Source of the DNA: RGIG2134 sp964461115
GTDB lineage: Bacteria; Cyanobacteriota; Vampirovibrionia; Gastranaerophilales; Gastranaerophilaceae
DNA length: 64,000 nt
Direction of reading: 5' to 3'
Assembly (NCBI GenBank): GCA_964461115.1
Contig: CAYWSX010000003.1
Location: 186,001 to 250,000 of the forward strand
Below are positions 52,209 through 61,471 of the stretch, piece after piece; position 1 is the stretch's first letter; each line of letters starts with the position of its first letter. The position numbers and the translations under genes were made by a program. The notes beneath the pieces are model-generated. The model saw only the letters and a program-made list of their open reading frames with translations. It did no database searches and was not told the origin of the DNA.

Positions 52209-53627
52209 TTACAACTCAAGCGCATAGGCGAATTTTTCACCAACCTGATGATTGTAGTGCCGTCCGTCGTCAGTTGTAAACAAAAGCTCCCAATGACTTT
52301 CGGGCGTACCATCCATGGAATAAGACGGATTAGTCATCATAAGCGCATGCGTGTTCGTATCGTATCTAAGCGGAAAAAGGTCTTCCATTTGCATAAAACT
52401 CGGAAGCTTGTCACTTGCTATTTCAAAGCCGAACAAGCAGGAGTTTATTCTATTGAGGCGCTGTTCAAAACTGTGCCCTCCTCCGTCATTATCATTCGAA
52501 ACCTCAGGACCGGGAGCATATTCGCGCCAATATTTAAACCAAGTTGACCAACGTTTTACTTCTTCGATATTATCCGCACTGACCAGCGCCGTACCTGCTG
52601 TAAGCCCCATATTTTTGTAGCGTTCAAAGTCTACTGAGCTTTTTTCGCCTGCAAAACTAACGGAATTGCAGCCCGAACGACGTCTTATTTCATACAAAAT
52701 GTATTGCATTTGAGAGTACTGCGGCAACTTACCGACACCGGTATAATTTACACAATCAAAACCGCCGATATGCTTCGCCGAATCGACAAAAACGGCCTCA
52801 AACCCCAGCTTTATCAATTTGACGTGCTCGTTTATAAACATTTCAACATGCTCAGGATTGTTCCAGTGGAAAGCCTCGTCGGGTTCGTACGGATGCGCTA
52901 TTTTTAGCTGGTCTTCCGAAATTACCGTCCTAAAACCCGTTTTTAAGCCTCGAAAATGCGCAAGGTCGTTGAATGCTCGAAACTGTTCCTCCGGAGAAAT
53001 TTTATCCGCAATATCATACGCAATAATATTTCCGCTGTAACCTGCATTTAATTTTATACCGTAAATTGAATTTTCCTCCCACGACGGCTTATTAAAACCG
53101 TCCCCAAAAATGTTAGGGAAAATTTGAGACAAAATAACGCAGTTTGCCCAGCTTTTTGAGGAAGGAGGAATTGCAGGCAAAAGCTTTATGGCACTTAAAA
53201 GCCCTTCAGAACATCGTTCGCCTTCCATTTTCGCAATAGCTCGGTTGTTTATCTCAATATAATTTGCAGAGCGTCCCCATGTATCACCATAGCTTGGCGT
53301 TTGAACTTTTTTCGGGAAGTGTTTATAAAATATCCCACCCTCATTAAGTGAAACAATCGACTCTATGGCTTTTTTCAAGGGACGGCTCAAAAGCTCTGCC
53401 GGGAGAACATTTGCAATCCATTTTTTGTTAAAAGCGCCGCCTTGTCCTTGGTACGAATGCCCATCTGCCCATTTATCATAATGCAGAGTGGTATTACCTC
53501 CGTCAGCCTTCAAGAGTTTTTCGACAGGTGTTTCAGGATGTAATTCTTCTTTAGGAAAGTATTCTTTTGCTATTTCTTTAAGCAAGTCATATGTGTTTTC
53601 GTCAATTTTTGAAGCAAATTTTCTCAT
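52209..53627 (-). CDS. GH13-like (alpha-amylase superfamily) TIM-barrel protein
   Basis: 472 residues. The segment LGFEAVFVDSAKHIGGFD matches the beta4 strand of GH13 with the nucleophile Asp, and SFAGEKSS and SNDNDGGGHSFEQRLNRIN could hold the acid/base Glu and the transition-state Asp. I recognise the barrel pattern but not a specific GH13 subfamily. No signal peptide, so it is likely intracellular, perhaps acting on storage glucan. The C-terminus lacks an obvious beta-sandwich domain. Confidence in GH13 is moderate. Confidence 0.5.
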   Translation of the reverse strand: MRKFASKIDENTYDLLKEIAKEYFPKEELHPETPVEKLLKADGGNTTLHYDKWADGHSYQGQGGAFNKKWIANVLPAELLSRPLKKAIESIVSLNEGGIFYKHFPKKVQTPSYGDTWGRSANYIEINNRAIAKMEGERCSEGLLSAIKLLPAIPPSSKSWANCVILSQIFPNIFGDGFNKPSWEENSIYGIKLNAGYSGNIIAYDIADKISPEEQFRAFNDLAHFRGLKTGFRTVISEDQLKIAHPYEPDEAFHWNNPEHVEMFINEHVKLIKLGFEAVFVDSAKHIGGFDCVNYTGVGKLPQYSQMQYILYEIRRRSGCNSVSFAGEKSSVDFERYKNMGLTAGTALVSADNIEEVKRWSTWFKYWREYAPGPEVSNDNDGGGHSFEQRLNRINSCLFGFEIASDKLPSFMQMEDLFPLRYDTNTHALMMTNPSYSMDGTPESHWELLFTTDDGRHYNHQVGEKFAYALEL

Positions 53628-53731
53628 ACTAAAAATATACGAAAATAATAGCTTTAAAACATTACGAAAAACGTTATATTTTCACGTTATCCGATTGGGT
53701 TATAAAATATTTTTTTAAATGTAAAAAACCT

Positions 53732-53760
53732 TTGCAAAACTATAGATTTTGTTCTAGAAT
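53732..53760 (+). promoter_or_regulatory. sigma70-type promoter of oadG and the transporter
   Basis: TTGCAA, a 17-nt spacer and TAGAAT about 38 nt upstream of the OadG-like ATG. Confidence 0.55.
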
Positions 53761-53798
53761 TATCTCGTTAATAATGCACCAATTTTAAGGAGAGTTTT

Positions 53799-54059
53799 AT
53801 GGAAAATTTAGCATCTCTGGTAAAATGGGAAGACGGCATTGTCATTATGCTTATTGGCATGGGCGTGGTGTTTGCATTCCTGACGATTATGGTTTTCGTC
53901 ATGAATTTGAATGCTATTATCATCAAAAAGCTTAATGAAATCTTCCCTGAAGAATTACCACAACAGACAAAGCCTACGCGCAAATCACTTCAAGATGAAG
54001 ATGACAAAATCGCGCTCGCGATTGCTATTGCTACTGCAAAAGCAAACGGTCACGTTTAA
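53799..54059 (+). CDS. OadG-like small membrane subunit
   Basis: 86 residues with SD AAGGAGAG. A single N-terminal transmembrane helix (IVIMLIGMGVVFAFLTIMVFVMN) with the G-M-G-V-V-F run typical of the gamma subunit of Na+-pumping decarboxylases, followed by a Pro-rich linker and an acidic/alanine helix (DDKIALAIAIATAKA). The alpha and beta subunits (oadA, oadB) are not adjacent. Followed after 22 nt by an ion transporter. Confidence 0.75.
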   Translation: MENLASLVKWEDGIVIMLIGMGVVFAFLTIMVFVMNLNAIIIKKLNEIFPEELPQQTKPTRKSLQDEDDKIALAIAIATAKANGHV

Positions 54060-54081
54060 CAGTTAAAATTTCGGAGGAAAG

Positions 54082-55407
54082 ATGGAATTTCTACACAATC
54101 TTGTGCAGTCGCACAGCGTAATGGTTTCAGGCGGGTTACTTTTGCTTGCCTACATTTTTATCGCAACAGAAAAAATACCTAAAGTAACAATCGCGCTTAT
54201 CGGTGCGGCTTTGACTGTATTTTTAGGTCTGGTCAGCCAGACAAAAGTTGCAGACGGCGTCATTGATCCGCATTATTTTATCAACTTTGTTGATTTTAAT
54301 GTTATTTTCTTACTTGTTTCAATGATGATTATTGTAAGCATTGCAGCAAGAAGCGGAATGTTCAACTGGCTTGCAAACGAGCTTTTAAAACTCACAAAAG
54401 GTCACCCTATTGCGGTTTTATTCGTACTCGGCGCTTTTACGGCAGTTGTTTCTGCTTTTTTAGACAACGTGACAACGGTAATTTTAATTATGCCAATCAC
54501 GTTTGTAATTGCTGACAAATTAGGCATAAATCCTGTGCCTTATTTAATTACAGAGATTTTCTCATCCAATATCGGGGGAACAGCAACGCTTATCGGCGAC
54601 CCTCCGAACATTATTATCGGCAGCGCTGCAAATTTGTCTTTTATGGACTTTTTAAAAGAACTAACAGGTGTTATTGCAGTTATTTTGGCGGTAATTCTTG
54701 TTATTTTGTTTGTAATTTTCAGAAAAGACCTAAAAACAACGCCTGAAAAAATGGCGGCTGTTGCAGAAATTGATAACACAAAAACCATAACCGACTATCC
54801 GCTAATGTATAGAAGTGGATTCATTCTTTTCGCAGTAATTTTAGGTTTCATATTCCACGATATCACACACCTCGAAACAGGGATTACGGCAATGCTTGGC
54901 GCAAGTATCCTTTTATTGTTTGAAAAACCTTCCGATATCTTGCACGATGTTGAGTGGAACACTATTTTCTTCTTTATCGGTTTGTTTATCATTATCGGCG
55001 GACTTGAAGCCTCAGGCGGTATCGCTTTGATGGCAAATTGGATTTTGGACGTCACAAAAGGCTCTCAACAGGCTACAGCACTAATTATCCTTTGGGCATC
55101 AGGCTTCATTTCGGGGGTAATTGACAATATCCCATACACCGCAACCATGACACCGATGTTGTTACAAATCCAAAACGTTATGGGACGTGATTATACACTT
55201 CCTTTATGGTGGTGTTTGTCGCTGGGCGCTTGCCTTGGCGGAAATATGACAATCATTGGTGCTGCTGCAAACGTTATTGTATCCGAAAATGCGTCAGCAA
55301 AAGGACACCCGATTTCATTCTTGAAATTCCTGAAATATGGTGTTGTTGTAATGATTGTTTCACTTGCAATCAGTTCCGTATATGTATGGTTCAGATTTTT
55401 AAATTAG
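54082..55407 (+). CDS. SLC13/ArsB/NhaD-type ion transporter
   Basis: 441 residues, about 11-12 transmembrane helices. The hairpin motif SSNIGGTATLIGDPPNIII and a second GANMTIIGAAANVIVSEN-like hairpin (GGNMTIIGAAANVI) fit the ArsB/NhaD/DASS ion-transporter superfamily. NhaD-type Na+/H+ antiport is a good guess; arsenite or anion transport is possible. Cotranscribed with OadG-like subunit, which suggests Na+ coupling (inference). Confidence 0.82.
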   Translation: MEFLHNLVQSHSVMVSGGLLLLAYIFIATEKIPKVTIALIGAALTVFLGLVSQTKVADGVIDPHYFINFVDFNVIFLLVSMMIIVSIAARSGMFNWLANELLKLTKGHPIAVLFVLGAFTAVVSAFLDNVTTVILIMPITFVIADKLGINPVPYLITEIFSSNIGGTATLIGDPPNIIIGSAANLSFMDFLKELTGVIAVILAVILVILFVIFRKDLKTTPEKMAAVAEIDNTKTITDYPLMYRSGFILFAVILGFIFHDITHLETGITAMLGASILLLFEKPSDILHDVEWNTIFFFIGLFIIIGGLEASGGIALMANWILDVTKGSQQATALIILWASGFISGVIDNIPYTATMTPMLLQIQNVMGRDYTLPLWWCLSLGACLGGNMTIIGAAANVIVSENASAKGHPISFLKFLKYGVVVMIVSLAISSVYVWFRFLN

Positions 55408-55430
55408 CAAGAAAAAGTTTTGTTAACTGA

Positions 55431-55474
55431 TTGAAAAAATAAGCAATTATCGTCTATAATGATAATTGCTTATT
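55431..55474 (+). promoter_or_regulatory. Promoter overlapping a 14-bp palindrome
   Basis: TTGAAA (55431-55436), 18 nt and TATAAT (55455-55460) form a promoter for the acyl-CoA synthetase. It lies within a perfect inverted repeat (AATAAGCAATTATC / GATAATTGCTTATT, 55438-55474) that could alternatively be a terminator of the transporter gene or an operator. Confidence 0.5.
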
Positions 55475-55496
55475 TATTTGTGTATGGGGAGGTTGC

Positions 55497-57173
55497 ATGG
55501 GCACCCGAAAGCAGAACATTCTTTCACTGTTAGAAGAAAAAACAAAAGCATATTCAGACAAAGTCGCACTGGGAATAAAGACTCAGACAGGCTGGAATGA
55601 GTTCACCTATAAAGGTCTTGGAAAAATGTCCAGAAAACTTGCAAGTTTTCTAATCAATGATTTGCAGATAAAAAAGCGCGAAAGAGTGGCCATCTTATCA
55701 GAGTCTAAGCCCGAATACGGAGCGTGCGTCTTTGCTTCAGCAATTGCCGGAACAACAACCGTGCCGTTGGATATAAAGCTGACAAAATACGAACTTGTTT
55801 CGATTCTTACAGATTGCAAACCTTCTGTAGTCTTGATTTCTCAGACTTTTGTTCAACTTGCGCTTGATATACAAAAGGAACTACCTTGCATAAAACATGT
55901 AATCGTAATCGACAATGCATCGTCAAATATGGGGCTTCCGAGTTTGTATACAATTCCGCAAAATTACGACTGCAAATGGCGCCACAGGGCACAAAATTCA
56001 ACCGCAATGATAATTTACACTTCGGGTACGACCGGTGCACCAAAGGGAGTCGAAATAAGTTTTGGTAATATGCTCGCGCAGCTAAATGACGTAAAATACG
56101 CACTGGATGATATTCTCCCTCACAAAAAAGTTAACGTGCTTTCTATATTGCCAATGAATCACCTTTTTGAAATGACTGTCGGATTTTCTACGTTTCTGAA
56201 TTTCGGTTTTTCTGTATATTACACGCAAAGCCTGAAACCTAAAGACATTACCTCTATAATGCAGGAAAAGAAAGTAGAGTTTATGATAGTTGTCCCGGCA
56301 TTCCTCAAGCTGCTAAAATCGGGCATTGAAAATGAGTTAAAAAACGCCCCTTCACAAACCCGGAAGCTTTTTGACCTTATGTTCAAAGCGGCAAAATATA
56401 TTCCGTCCTATAAAGTCAAAAAACTTTTGTTTAAAAAAATTCATGACAAATTCGGAGGGAATTTTATAGGCTGTATTTCAGGTGGTGCCCCGCTTGACGT
56501 ATCAGTCGGCGAGTTTTTTGAAAGAATAGGTATAAAAGTCTATCAAGGCTATGGACTTTCGGAAACAAGCCCTGTTGTATCCGTAAACACAAACAAGCGG
56601 CATGATATAGCCTCTGTCGGTCAGCCTTTGAGAAGTTTTGAAGCAAGAGTCGACGAAAAAACAGGCGAATTGCAGCTAAGAGGGCCCTCTGTGATGAAAG
56701 GCTACCACAATCAGCCTGAAATGACGGCACAAGTTATAGATTCTGACGGCTGGCTGCATACAGGAGACATTGCGCGAATTGAAAAAGACGGGCATATCTA
56801 TATTACAGGAAGAATTAAAAACATGATTGTTCTTTCAGGCGGCAAAAAAGTTTTCCCCGAAGAAGTTGAGGCAGCTCTTGAAAGAAACCCAAATTTTGCA
56901 GAAGTTTGTGTATTCGGTATCTCCAGAACATTCGGCTCTAAAGACGGAACCGAAGACATTGCGGCAGTAATTGTACCGTCGGATGATATGACAGCCGGAT
57001 ACCCTAACGAAATTGATTTGGAGAAAGCCATAAGAGAAGAAGTCAAGGAATTTTCGCTCAGACTGACAGCTTACAAACGCCCTGTAAATATTATTATTTC
57101 AAAAAACCCGCTTCCGCGCACCACTACAAGAAAAGTTAAACGCAACGAAGTGAAAGAACTTGTAAAAATCTAA
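55497..57173 (+). CDS. Long-chain acyl-CoA synthetase (AMP-binding)
   Basis: 558 residues; the P-loop-like IIYTSGTTGAPKGVEISF, GYGLSETSPVVSVN, LHTGDIARIEKDGHIYITGR and GGKKVFPEEVEAALE motifs are those of adenylate-forming acyl-CoA ligases. The sequence context and length fit a fatty acid (FadD-type) rather than acetate or NRPS ligase; chain length preference cannot be read. SD GGGGAGG. Preceded by the palindrome-promoter and followed by a short gene. Confidence 0.88.
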   Translation: MGTRKQNILSLLEEKTKAYSDKVALGIKTQTGWNEFTYKGLGKMSRKLASFLINDLQIKKRERVAILSESKPEYGACVFASAIAGTTTVPLDIKLTKYELVSILTDCKPSVVLISQTFVQLALDIQKELPCIKHVIVIDNASSNMGLPSLYTIPQNYDCKWRHRAQNSTAMIIYTSGTTGAPKGVEISFGNMLAQLNDVKYALDDILPHKKVNVLSILPMNHLFEMTVGFSTFLNFGFSVYYTQSLKPKDITSIMQEKKVEFMIVVPAFLKLLKSGIENELKNAPSQTRKLFDLMFKAAKYIPSYKVKKLLFKKIHDKFGGNFIGCISGGAPLDVSVGEFFERIGIKVYQGYGLSETSPVVSVNTNKRHDIASVGQPLRSFEARVDEKTGELQLRGPSVMKGYHNQPEMTAQVIDSDGWLHTGDIARIEKDGHIYITGRIKNMIVLSGGKKVFPEEVEAALERNPNFAEVCVFGISRTFGSKDGTEDIAAVIVPSDDMTAGYPNEIDLEKAIREEVKEFSLRLTAYKRPVNIIISKNPLPRTTTRKVKRNEVKELVKI

Positions 57174-57249
57174 AAACTAATGATTAATAAGTGTTATAAA
57201 TTATTCACTCATGGGTATATAAATAATAGATACTTATGGGCAGGTAATC

Positions 57250-57780
57250 ATGGCAATAAGTGCAATCATGTCGTATACGACGGCCTATCCTCAGGTAGAT
57301 CTCGAATACGAAGAAATTAAAAAGAAGTTATACGCTCTGGGGCTGATTCCGTCAGGCTCTAAAAGTGCTGACAAAACAAAACTGATTGGCGCCGAAAAAG
57401 AAAGAGAGCTCGAAAAAGCTCAGGCGGCAAGCCAATCTCAAAAAGCCAATTCAGCCTCAGGCACAAACGGTGCAAGCCAAGCCCAACAAGAAGAGTTTTC
57501 TCAAATATTAACTTATCTCGGCATAATTGCTTCCGACAAGCCTGATTATGACTACAAACAAGCTGTGAAAAAAATTGACAGCTACATACAAAATGCGACG
57601 GATCCTTCTGAACGAAAATACTACCTAACAATGAAACGCAGTCTAGATACGGCCATTATGGCGATGGGGTACACAACACAGGCGCTTTCTGCCGGCAACA
57701 TGACAGGTGCAACCGCTCTCGGCGATATGAACAAACAAATGCTGGTCTCAAGCGGCGGTTTCAGTTCATCGGGAAAATAG
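57250..57780 (+). CDS. Unknown protein, 176 aa
   Basis: Starts MAISAIMSYTTAYPQVDLEYEE and begins 77 nt after the acyl-CoA synthetase; the SD is weak. Ser/Gln/Ala/Asn-rich middle (about 65-85) flanked by helices. No signal peptide or membrane segment. The MAISAI start is shared with the small membrane protein at 47.7-48.1 kb. Ends at a good terminator. No family recognised. Confidence 0.6.
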   Translation: MAISAIMSYTTAYPQVDLEYEEIKKKLYALGLIPSGSKSADKTKLIGAEKERELEKAQAASQSQKANSASGTNGASQAQQEEFSQILTYLGIIASDKPDYDYKQAVKKIDSYIQNATDPSERKYYLTMKRSLDTAIMAMGYTTQALSAGNMTGATALGDMNKQMLVSSGGFSSSGK

Positions 57781-57789
57781 TTATATAGC

Positions 57790-57818
57790 AAAAGCGCGGA
57801 GTTTCCCCCGCGCTTTTT
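57790..57818 (+). terminator. Intrinsic terminator
   Basis: AAAGCGCGG/CCGCGCTTT with an ~8-nt loop and T's; also near the 3' end of the convergent hydA. Confidence 0.85.
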
Positions 57819-57840
57819 TATTTAGTGTGCAGAAAAATTA

Positions 57841-59598
57841 TTATTTCAAATCCTTATAAGAATTTATGAATTGGTTTTTGTAATGCGTATGAAGCATTTC
57901 GTGCGCCTTATGGGAATTCGGTTTTTCAAAGAATTCCGCATATAGTTTTTTGATATCAGGGTTGTCGTGAGATTTTCTGTATTTCAACTCTGTATCTTCC
58001 TTGTAAAGCCCTGCTGCGCGCTGTTCTTTAATAGCCGAGCTGTCACAACTTCTGGGCTGCCCGCCGCCATTGATACACCCGCCCGGGCAAGCCATTACTT
58101 CGAGCATATGAAAGTCTGCTTTGCCTTCTTGAAGCTCTTTGAGCGATTTTTCAGCTTCTTTTAAAGTAGAAACAACTCTGACTTTTACTTTTGTTCCTTT
58201 GATATCGATTTCAGCATCTTTCGTGCGGGAAGTTTCATCCACACCGCGGAGAGGTTTAAAGTCGAGCGATTGAAGCGTTTCACCTGTCGCAAATTCATAA
58301 GCCGTACGAACAGCCGCCTCAGCCACACCGCCAGAAGCTCCGAAAATCGTTCCTGCGCCCGAGTATTGTCCAAACGGCGAATCGTTTTCTTCCGGCTCAA
58401 GCTCCGCAAGGTTCAAGCCCGCGCTTTTAATCATTCGCGCCATTTCCTGCGTTGTCAAAACGTAATCTGTTTCAGGACGTCCGTTTTTGATAAGCGGTGC
58501 GCGTCTTGCCTCAACCTTTTTAGCGGTACAAGGCATAATCGAAACAACATATAAATTTTCAGACGTAAATCCTTCAAAATATTTCGGTACAAGCTCTTTC
58601 AATACAGGTGAAAGCATACCTTGAGGCGATTTACAGCTTGAAAGGTGATTTAACAATTCAGGGTGCTGAGTTTCCATATATCTAATCCATGCAGGACAGC
58701 AAGATGTAAACAGCGGAAGGTTTTCGCCCTTAGAAACGCGCTCCAAAAATTCGGAAGCCTCTTCCATAATCGTCAAATCAGCCGCAAAATTTGTGTCAAA
58801 CACTAAATCAAAGCCGATTTTGCGAAGAGCCGCGTTCAATTTCCCGATAACATTTTCACCGGGCTTCAAACCAAACTCTTCACCCAAAGCAACCCTTACA
58901 GAAGGTGCCATTTGAGCCACGACCTTCTTTTGAGGGTCTGTTATAAGCGACCAAACTTTTTCAATATCAGATTTGATTGTCAAAGCGCCTGTCGGACAAA
59001 CTGCCTGGCACTGACCGCAGAAAACGCAATCTACACTTGACAAATGTCTGCCGGACATAGGTTGTACTAATGTTTTAGAGCCTCTGTTTGCAAATCCGAG
59101 AACACTGTGCCCCTGAAATTCAGTACAAGCTCTAACACAGGCCCCGCAAAGGATACATTTGTTAGGGTCGCGCACAAGTGACGGATTTGAGTCATCAATC
59201 GGCAGATACTCCTGCTCTTTTTTCTCTGCAAATCTGATTTTTGTCACGCCATATTCTTCGGCATATTTTTGCAGGTCGCACTTGCCTGATTTTTCGCAGG
59301 TTGTACATTCTCTGTCGTGGTTCGCCAAAAGAAGTTCAAGAACGATTTTTCTTACTCGTCTTGTTTTTTCACTGTTTGTCTGTATCTTCAAACCTGGCTC
59401 GGGCGGCATTGTGCATGATGATTGAATTCCGCGCCCTTCAATTTCCACAACGCACATTCTGCAAGCCCCAAACTGTGTTAAATCAGGTCTGTAACAGAAC
59501 GTAGGAACATTGAAGCCGTTTTTTCTGATAACTTCAAGCAAGTTCGGCTCATCCGTATATGTGCATTCTTTGCCGTTTATAAATAATGTATTTGTCAT
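57841..59598 (-). CDS. hydA: [FeFe] hydrogenase catalytic subunit HydA
   Basis: 585 residues. N-terminal [2Fe-2S] ferredoxin domain (Cys35, 46, 49, 62), a His/Cys cluster motif (HDRECTTCEKSGKCDLQ), two [4Fe-4S] motifs (CILCGACVRAC, CVFCGQCQAVCP), then the H-cluster domain with all three signatures: TSCCPAW (L1), MPCTAKK (L2) and MACPGGCINGGGQP (L3). A small C-terminal HydA domain follows. This is a multimeric, NADH-linked hydrogenase rather than a NuoG. Third gene of a hydCBA operon. Confidence 0.96.
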   Translation of the reverse strand: MTNTLFINGKECTYTDEPNLLEVIRKNGFNVPTFCYRPDLTQFGACRMCVVEIEGRGIQSSCTMPPEPGLKIQTNSEKTRRVRKIVLELLLANHDRECTTCEKSGKCDLQKYAEEYGVTKIRFAEKKEQEYLPIDDSNPSLVRDPNKCILCGACVRACTEFQGHSVLGFANRGSKTLVQPMSGRHLSSVDCVFCGQCQAVCPTGALTIKSDIEKVWSLITDPQKKVVAQMAPSVRVALGEEFGLKPGENVIGKLNAALRKIGFDLVFDTNFAADLTIMEEASEFLERVSKGENLPLFTSCCPAWIRYMETQHPELLNHLSSCKSPQGMLSPVLKELVPKYFEGFTSENLYVVSIMPCTAKKVEARRAPLIKNGRPETDYVLTTQEMARMIKSAGLNLAELEPEENDSPFGQYSGAGTIFGASGGVAEAAVRTAYEFATGETLQSLDFKPLRGVDETSRTKDAEIDIKGTKVKVRVVSTLKEAEKSLKELQEGKADFHMLEVMACPGGCINGGGQPRSCDSSAIKEQRAAGLYKEDTELKYRKSHDNPDIKKLYAEFFEKPNSHKAHEMLHTHYKNQFINSYKDLK

Positions 59599-59611
59599 AT
59601 TAAAATCCTTT

Positions 59612-61468
59612 CTACGCTTGTTTTATCGCTTTGAATGGGCAGGAATCCAAACAAGCACCGCATTTAATACACTTTGACTGCTCAATTACGTGCGGCTGCT
59701 TGACTGTGCCGACGATAGCACCGACAGGACAGACTCTCGCACATTTTGTACAGCCTTTACATGCTTCTTCTTCAATTATGATTGTTTTTAACGCACTACA
59801 AACGCCCGCAGGACACCTTTTTTCTTTAATGTGCGCTATATATTCGTCTTTGAAGTATTTCAATGTTGACAAAACAGGGTTTGGTGCAGTTTTTCCGAGC
59901 CCGCATAAAGAACCCTCTTTAACCGCAAGAGCAAGCTCTTCAATCGTATCCAAATCCTTCATTTCACCTTGCCCGCGAACGATTTTTTCCAAAATCTTGA
60001 GCATATTTTTTGTACCTTCACGACACGGAACGCATTTTCCGCAGCTTTCGTTCTGCGTAAAATTCATGAAGAAACGCGCAACTTCAACAATACAGGTGTC
60101 TTCGTTCATAACAACAAGACCGCCTGAGCCGACCATTGCACCAGCTTTTATCAGATTATCATAATCCATTTCTAAGTCCAGGTGTTCTTCTGTCAAACAG
60201 CCGCCCGACGGGCCGCCGATTTGAACTGCTTTAAATTTTTTGCCGTTTCTGATACCACCGCCGATTTCGAAAACGATTTCGCGAAGCGTTGTACCCATAG
60301 GGACTTCAATAAGCCCTGTATTGTTAACTTCACCCGTAAGAGCGAAAGTTTTTGTACCTTTTGATTTTTCTGTACCGAACGAACTAAACCAGTCCGCGCC
60401 GTTTAAGATTATCACAGGAACGTTTGCAAGCGTTTCCACGTTATTAATCAAAGTCGGACGCCCGAAAAGACCTTTGTTCGCAGGAAACGGCGGTTTTGGT
60501 CTCGGCATACCGCGTTCACCCTCGATAGAAGCGATTAGAGCTGTTTCTTCACCGCAAACAAACGCTCCTGCGCCTTCTTTGATATGTATTTCAAAGTTGA
60601 AATCAGTACCCATAATATTTTTCCCGAGGTAGCCTTTTTCTTCCGCCTGAGCAATTGCAATTCTTAAACGCTTGATTGCAAGCGGGTATTCGGCACGAAC
60701 ATAGATGTATGCCTCGTCCGCTCCAATTGCGTAACCTGCAATAGCCATACCTTCGAGAAGTTTATGAGGGTCGCCCTCCATAACGCTTCTGTCCATAAAC
60801 GCACCCGGGTCACCTTCGTCACCGTTGCAGACAACATAGGATTTTTCGCCTTTATTTGCCGCTGTAAATCGCCATTTTCTTCCTGTCGGGAAGCCTCCGC
60901 CGCCTCTTCCGCGCAAACCTGATTTTTCAATCTCGTCAACTACAGCGTCAGGATTTCCCTCTGCCAAAACCTTAGCAAGTGCCTCATAGCCCTGCATTGC
61001 AATAGATTCCTCTATACATTCAGCGTTGATTTTTCCGCAATTTGCAAGAGAAGTTCTCGTTTGGCGGGAATAAAATTCGATATCTTCGTTTTTATGAACG
61101 TGTTCGTTTGTTTTTGGCGAAGTATAAAGCAGTCTTTCAACCGGCACACCGTTTTTGATATGACTGTCAACGATTTCCGCAACATCACCCTCTTTAACTT
61201 TTACATAAGTAATGTCCAAATCAGGAATAATAACCAACACACCCTGTTCGCAAAAGCCGTGGCAGCCTGTCGGAACAATTGTCATTTTATCTTGCGACGT
61301 TAAAATTGAAACATCCGCGCCAAGCTCTTGAAACTTTGCAATTACTTCGTTAGAGCCGTTTGCGATACAGCCTGTACCGTTACAAACCAAAACACGGAGC
61401 CCTTGAGCTTTTACAATTTCTTGCGCACGTTTTTGTTCTTCTTTTATATCAATATTCAATGTTTTCAT
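59612..61468 (-). CDS. hydB: NADH-linked hydrogenase subunit HydB
   Basis: 618 residues: an N-terminal thioredoxin-like [2Fe-2S] domain (VCNGTGCIANGS ... TGCHGFCEQG), the NuoF-like FMN/NADH domain (GLRGRGGGGFPTGRKW; GDEGDPGAFMDRS), the N3-type [4Fe-4S] site ESCGKCVPCREG, and a C-terminal two-cluster ferredoxin domain (CKGCTKCARVCP, CIKCGACLDSCP). It accepts or donates electrons at NAD(H) and passes them to HydA. Fits bifurcating or NADH-dependent hydrogenase HydB. Operon hydC-hydB-hydA with gaps of 3 and 13 nt. Confidence 0.95.
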   Translation of the reverse strand: MKTLNIDIKEEQKRAQEIVKAQGLRVLVCNGTGCIANGSNEVIAKFQELGADVSILTSQDKMTIVPTGCHGFCEQGVLVIIPDLDITYVKVKEGDVAEIVDSHIKNGVPVERLLYTSPKTNEHVHKNEDIEFYSRQTRTSLANCGKINAECIEESIAMQGYEALAKVLAEGNPDAVVDEIEKSGLRGRGGGGFPTGRKWRFTAANKGEKSYVVCNGDEGDPGAFMDRSVMEGDPHKLLEGMAIAGYAIGADEAYIYVRAEYPLAIKRLRIAIAQAEEKGYLGKNIMGTDFNFEIHIKEGAGAFVCGEETALIASIEGERGMPRPKPPFPANKGLFGRPTLINNVETLANVPVIILNGADWFSSFGTEKSKGTKTFALTGEVNNTGLIEVPMGTTLREIVFEIGGGIRNGKKFKAVQIGGPSGGCLTEEHLDLEMDYDNLIKAGAMVGSGGLVVMNEDTCIVEVARFFMNFTQNESCGKCVPCREGTKNMLKILEKIVRGQGEMKDLDTIEELALAVKEGSLCGLGKTAPNPVLSTLKYFKDEYIAHIKEKRCPAGVCSALKTIIIEEEACKGCTKCARVCPVGAIVGTVKQPHVIEQSKCIKCGACLDSCPFKAIKQA

Positions 61469-61471
61469 CGT

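Noticed and set aside
57841..59598. NADH dehydrogenase NuoG
   Set aside because: All three H-cluster signatures are present, which NuoG lacks.
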